Origin: Alteromonas australica | GTDB taxonomy: Bacteria > Pseudomonadota > Gammaproteobacteria > Enterobacterales > Alteromonadaceae | Direction of reading: 5' to 3' | Assembly (NCBI RefSeq): GCF_000730385.1 | Contig: NZ_CP008849.1 | Span: forward strand, 1,426,001-1,490,000 | Length of the DNA stretch: 64,000 nt | Shown: piece after piece, positions 63,442-64,000 of the stretch | Numbering within the stretch: the first letter of the stretch is position 1 | How the letters are laid out: each line of letters opens with the position of its first letter | Notes under the pieces: generated by a model | The model's input: the letters and a program-made list of their open reading frames with translations, nothing else | Database searches by the model: none | What the model was told of the DNA's origin: nothing | Program-made: the position numbers and the translations under genes

Positions 63442-64000
63442 ATGCAAATGAATAAAGTAATGAAAAGCTTCATTATCGCTTTGCCAGTGGTGACAATGAT
63501 GGCCTGTTCTTCAGGTCCTAGCGAAGAAGAATTAGCCGCTGAGCGTAACCGTTTAGCACAAGAACAAGCCGCCGCTGAAGCAGAAGCCCGTGAAGCAGAA
63601 GCTGAGCGTGTGCAAGCAGAAGCTGCACAGCGTTTGAAGCGTCAAGAAGAAATGGTTCAGCAAGAAATGGAAGCGCTGAAGAACGAACAAACAGTTTACT
63701 TCGACTTCGACAGTTCAGGTATTAAACCTGAGTTCCAACGTTTGCTTGATAAGCACGCGGCATTCTTGGTGAAAAATCCAGGTACGAAAGTGACAATTGA
63801 AGGTCACACTGACAGCCGTGGTACCCCTGAGTACAACATTGCGCTTGGCGAGCGTCGTGCCCAGTCAGTTGAAACTTACCTAATGAATGCTGGCGTAAGC
63901 AGCAGCCAAATTTCAGTGGTTTCTTATGGTGAAGAAAAGCCAGCGGTAATGGGTTCTACTGAATATGCATTCGCACAGAACCGTCGCGGAGTGGTTGTTT
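63442..64000 (+). CDS. pal: Peptidoglycan-associated lipoprotein Pal (3' partial)
   Basis: An outer-membrane lipoprotein that binds peptidoglycan and TolB. Signal sequence with lipobox MMAC, then an Ala/Glu-rich helical linker (about 28-78) and the OmpA-like domain: VYFDFDSSGIKPE, GHTDSRGTPEYNIALGERRAQSV and AQNRRG. The frame runs off the window end near the last residues of the domain, so little is missing. AAGGA lies 8 bases before the ATG at 63442; the ATG at 63448 is an alternative. Confidence 0.95.
   Translation, partial: MQMNKVMKSFIIALPVVTMMACSSGPSEEELAAERNRLAQEQAAAEAEAREAEAERVQAEAAQRLKRQEEMVQQEMEALKNEQTVYFDFDSSGIKPEFQRLLDKHAAFLVKNPGTKVTIEGHTDSRGTPEYNIALGERRAQSVETYLMNAGVSSSQISVVSYGEEKPAVMGSTEYAFAQNRRGVVV

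Overview
The window is a gene-dense stretch of a gammaproteobacterial chromosome, most likely from Alteromonadaceae (Alteromonas or a close relative). The basis is gene content and order: fadIJ, the corB-ypjD-ffh and rpsP-rimM-trmD-rplS blocks, aroF-tyrA beside a Phe-attenuated pheA, a CrsA/CrsR-like module known from Shewanella, glrK-qseG-glrR, ruvCAB and ybgC-tolQRAB-pal. No rRNA, tRNA, CRISPR array, transposase or prophage gene was seen. All assignments are from reading the sequence; no database was searched.

Layout. 1-3.3 kb: fatty-acid beta-oxidation (fadI cut by the window edge, fadJ). 3.4-12.7 kb: two small proteins, a giant propeller-PAS-GGDEF-EAL sensor, an M16 protease, sixA and a 62-aa protein. 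12.7-16.7 kb: corB-like and ypjD-like genes and ffh. 16.7-35.5 kb: an accessory block with a jelly-roll lipoprotein, a three-gene SMC/MukBEF-like complex (18.1-23.7 kb), a TerB-like protein overlapping a lipoprotein hydrolase, an RND pump pair, an ABC exporter, metY with a MetJ operator, a DsbA-like protein and an M20 peptidase. 35.6-38.4 kb: rpsP-rimM-trmD-rplS and a TRIC-family channel. 38.6-43.5 kb: an enoyl-CoA isomerase-like gene, then aroF-tyrA (TyrR box) convergent with pheA (pheL leader and attenuator). 43.5-53.8 kb: signalling, with a double-receiver regulator, YciH/SUI1, a STAS plus receiver-PP2C-kinase partner switch, TerB, a second GGDEF-EAL protein, an EF-hand protein and the glrK-qseG-glrR operon. 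53.8-59.3 kb: yecE, aspS, nudB, ruvC, ruvA, ruvB. 59.3-64 kb: a candidate small RNA, then ybgC-tolQRAB-pal (pal cut by the edge).

How it fits together. In E. coli the segment pheL-pheA-tyrA-aroF ... rplS-trmD-rimM-rpsP-ffh-ypjD-corB is nearly continuous. The same genes lie in the same relative order here, but about 19 kb separates ffh from rpsP. That block holds the most unusual content: an operon with start/stop overlaps encoding a 1236-aa SMC-like ATPase with GKT and YLP motifs (as I recall DUF3584), a 211-aa MukE-like protein and a 406-aa MukF/kleisin-like protein, with no Wadjet-type nuclease beside it. Other points worth a second look are a probable CTG start codon for the GlrK-like kinase, a minus-strand promoter-terminator pair that defines an sRNA candidate near 59.4 kb, the pheA attenuator, and several perfect inverted repeats without a U-tract.
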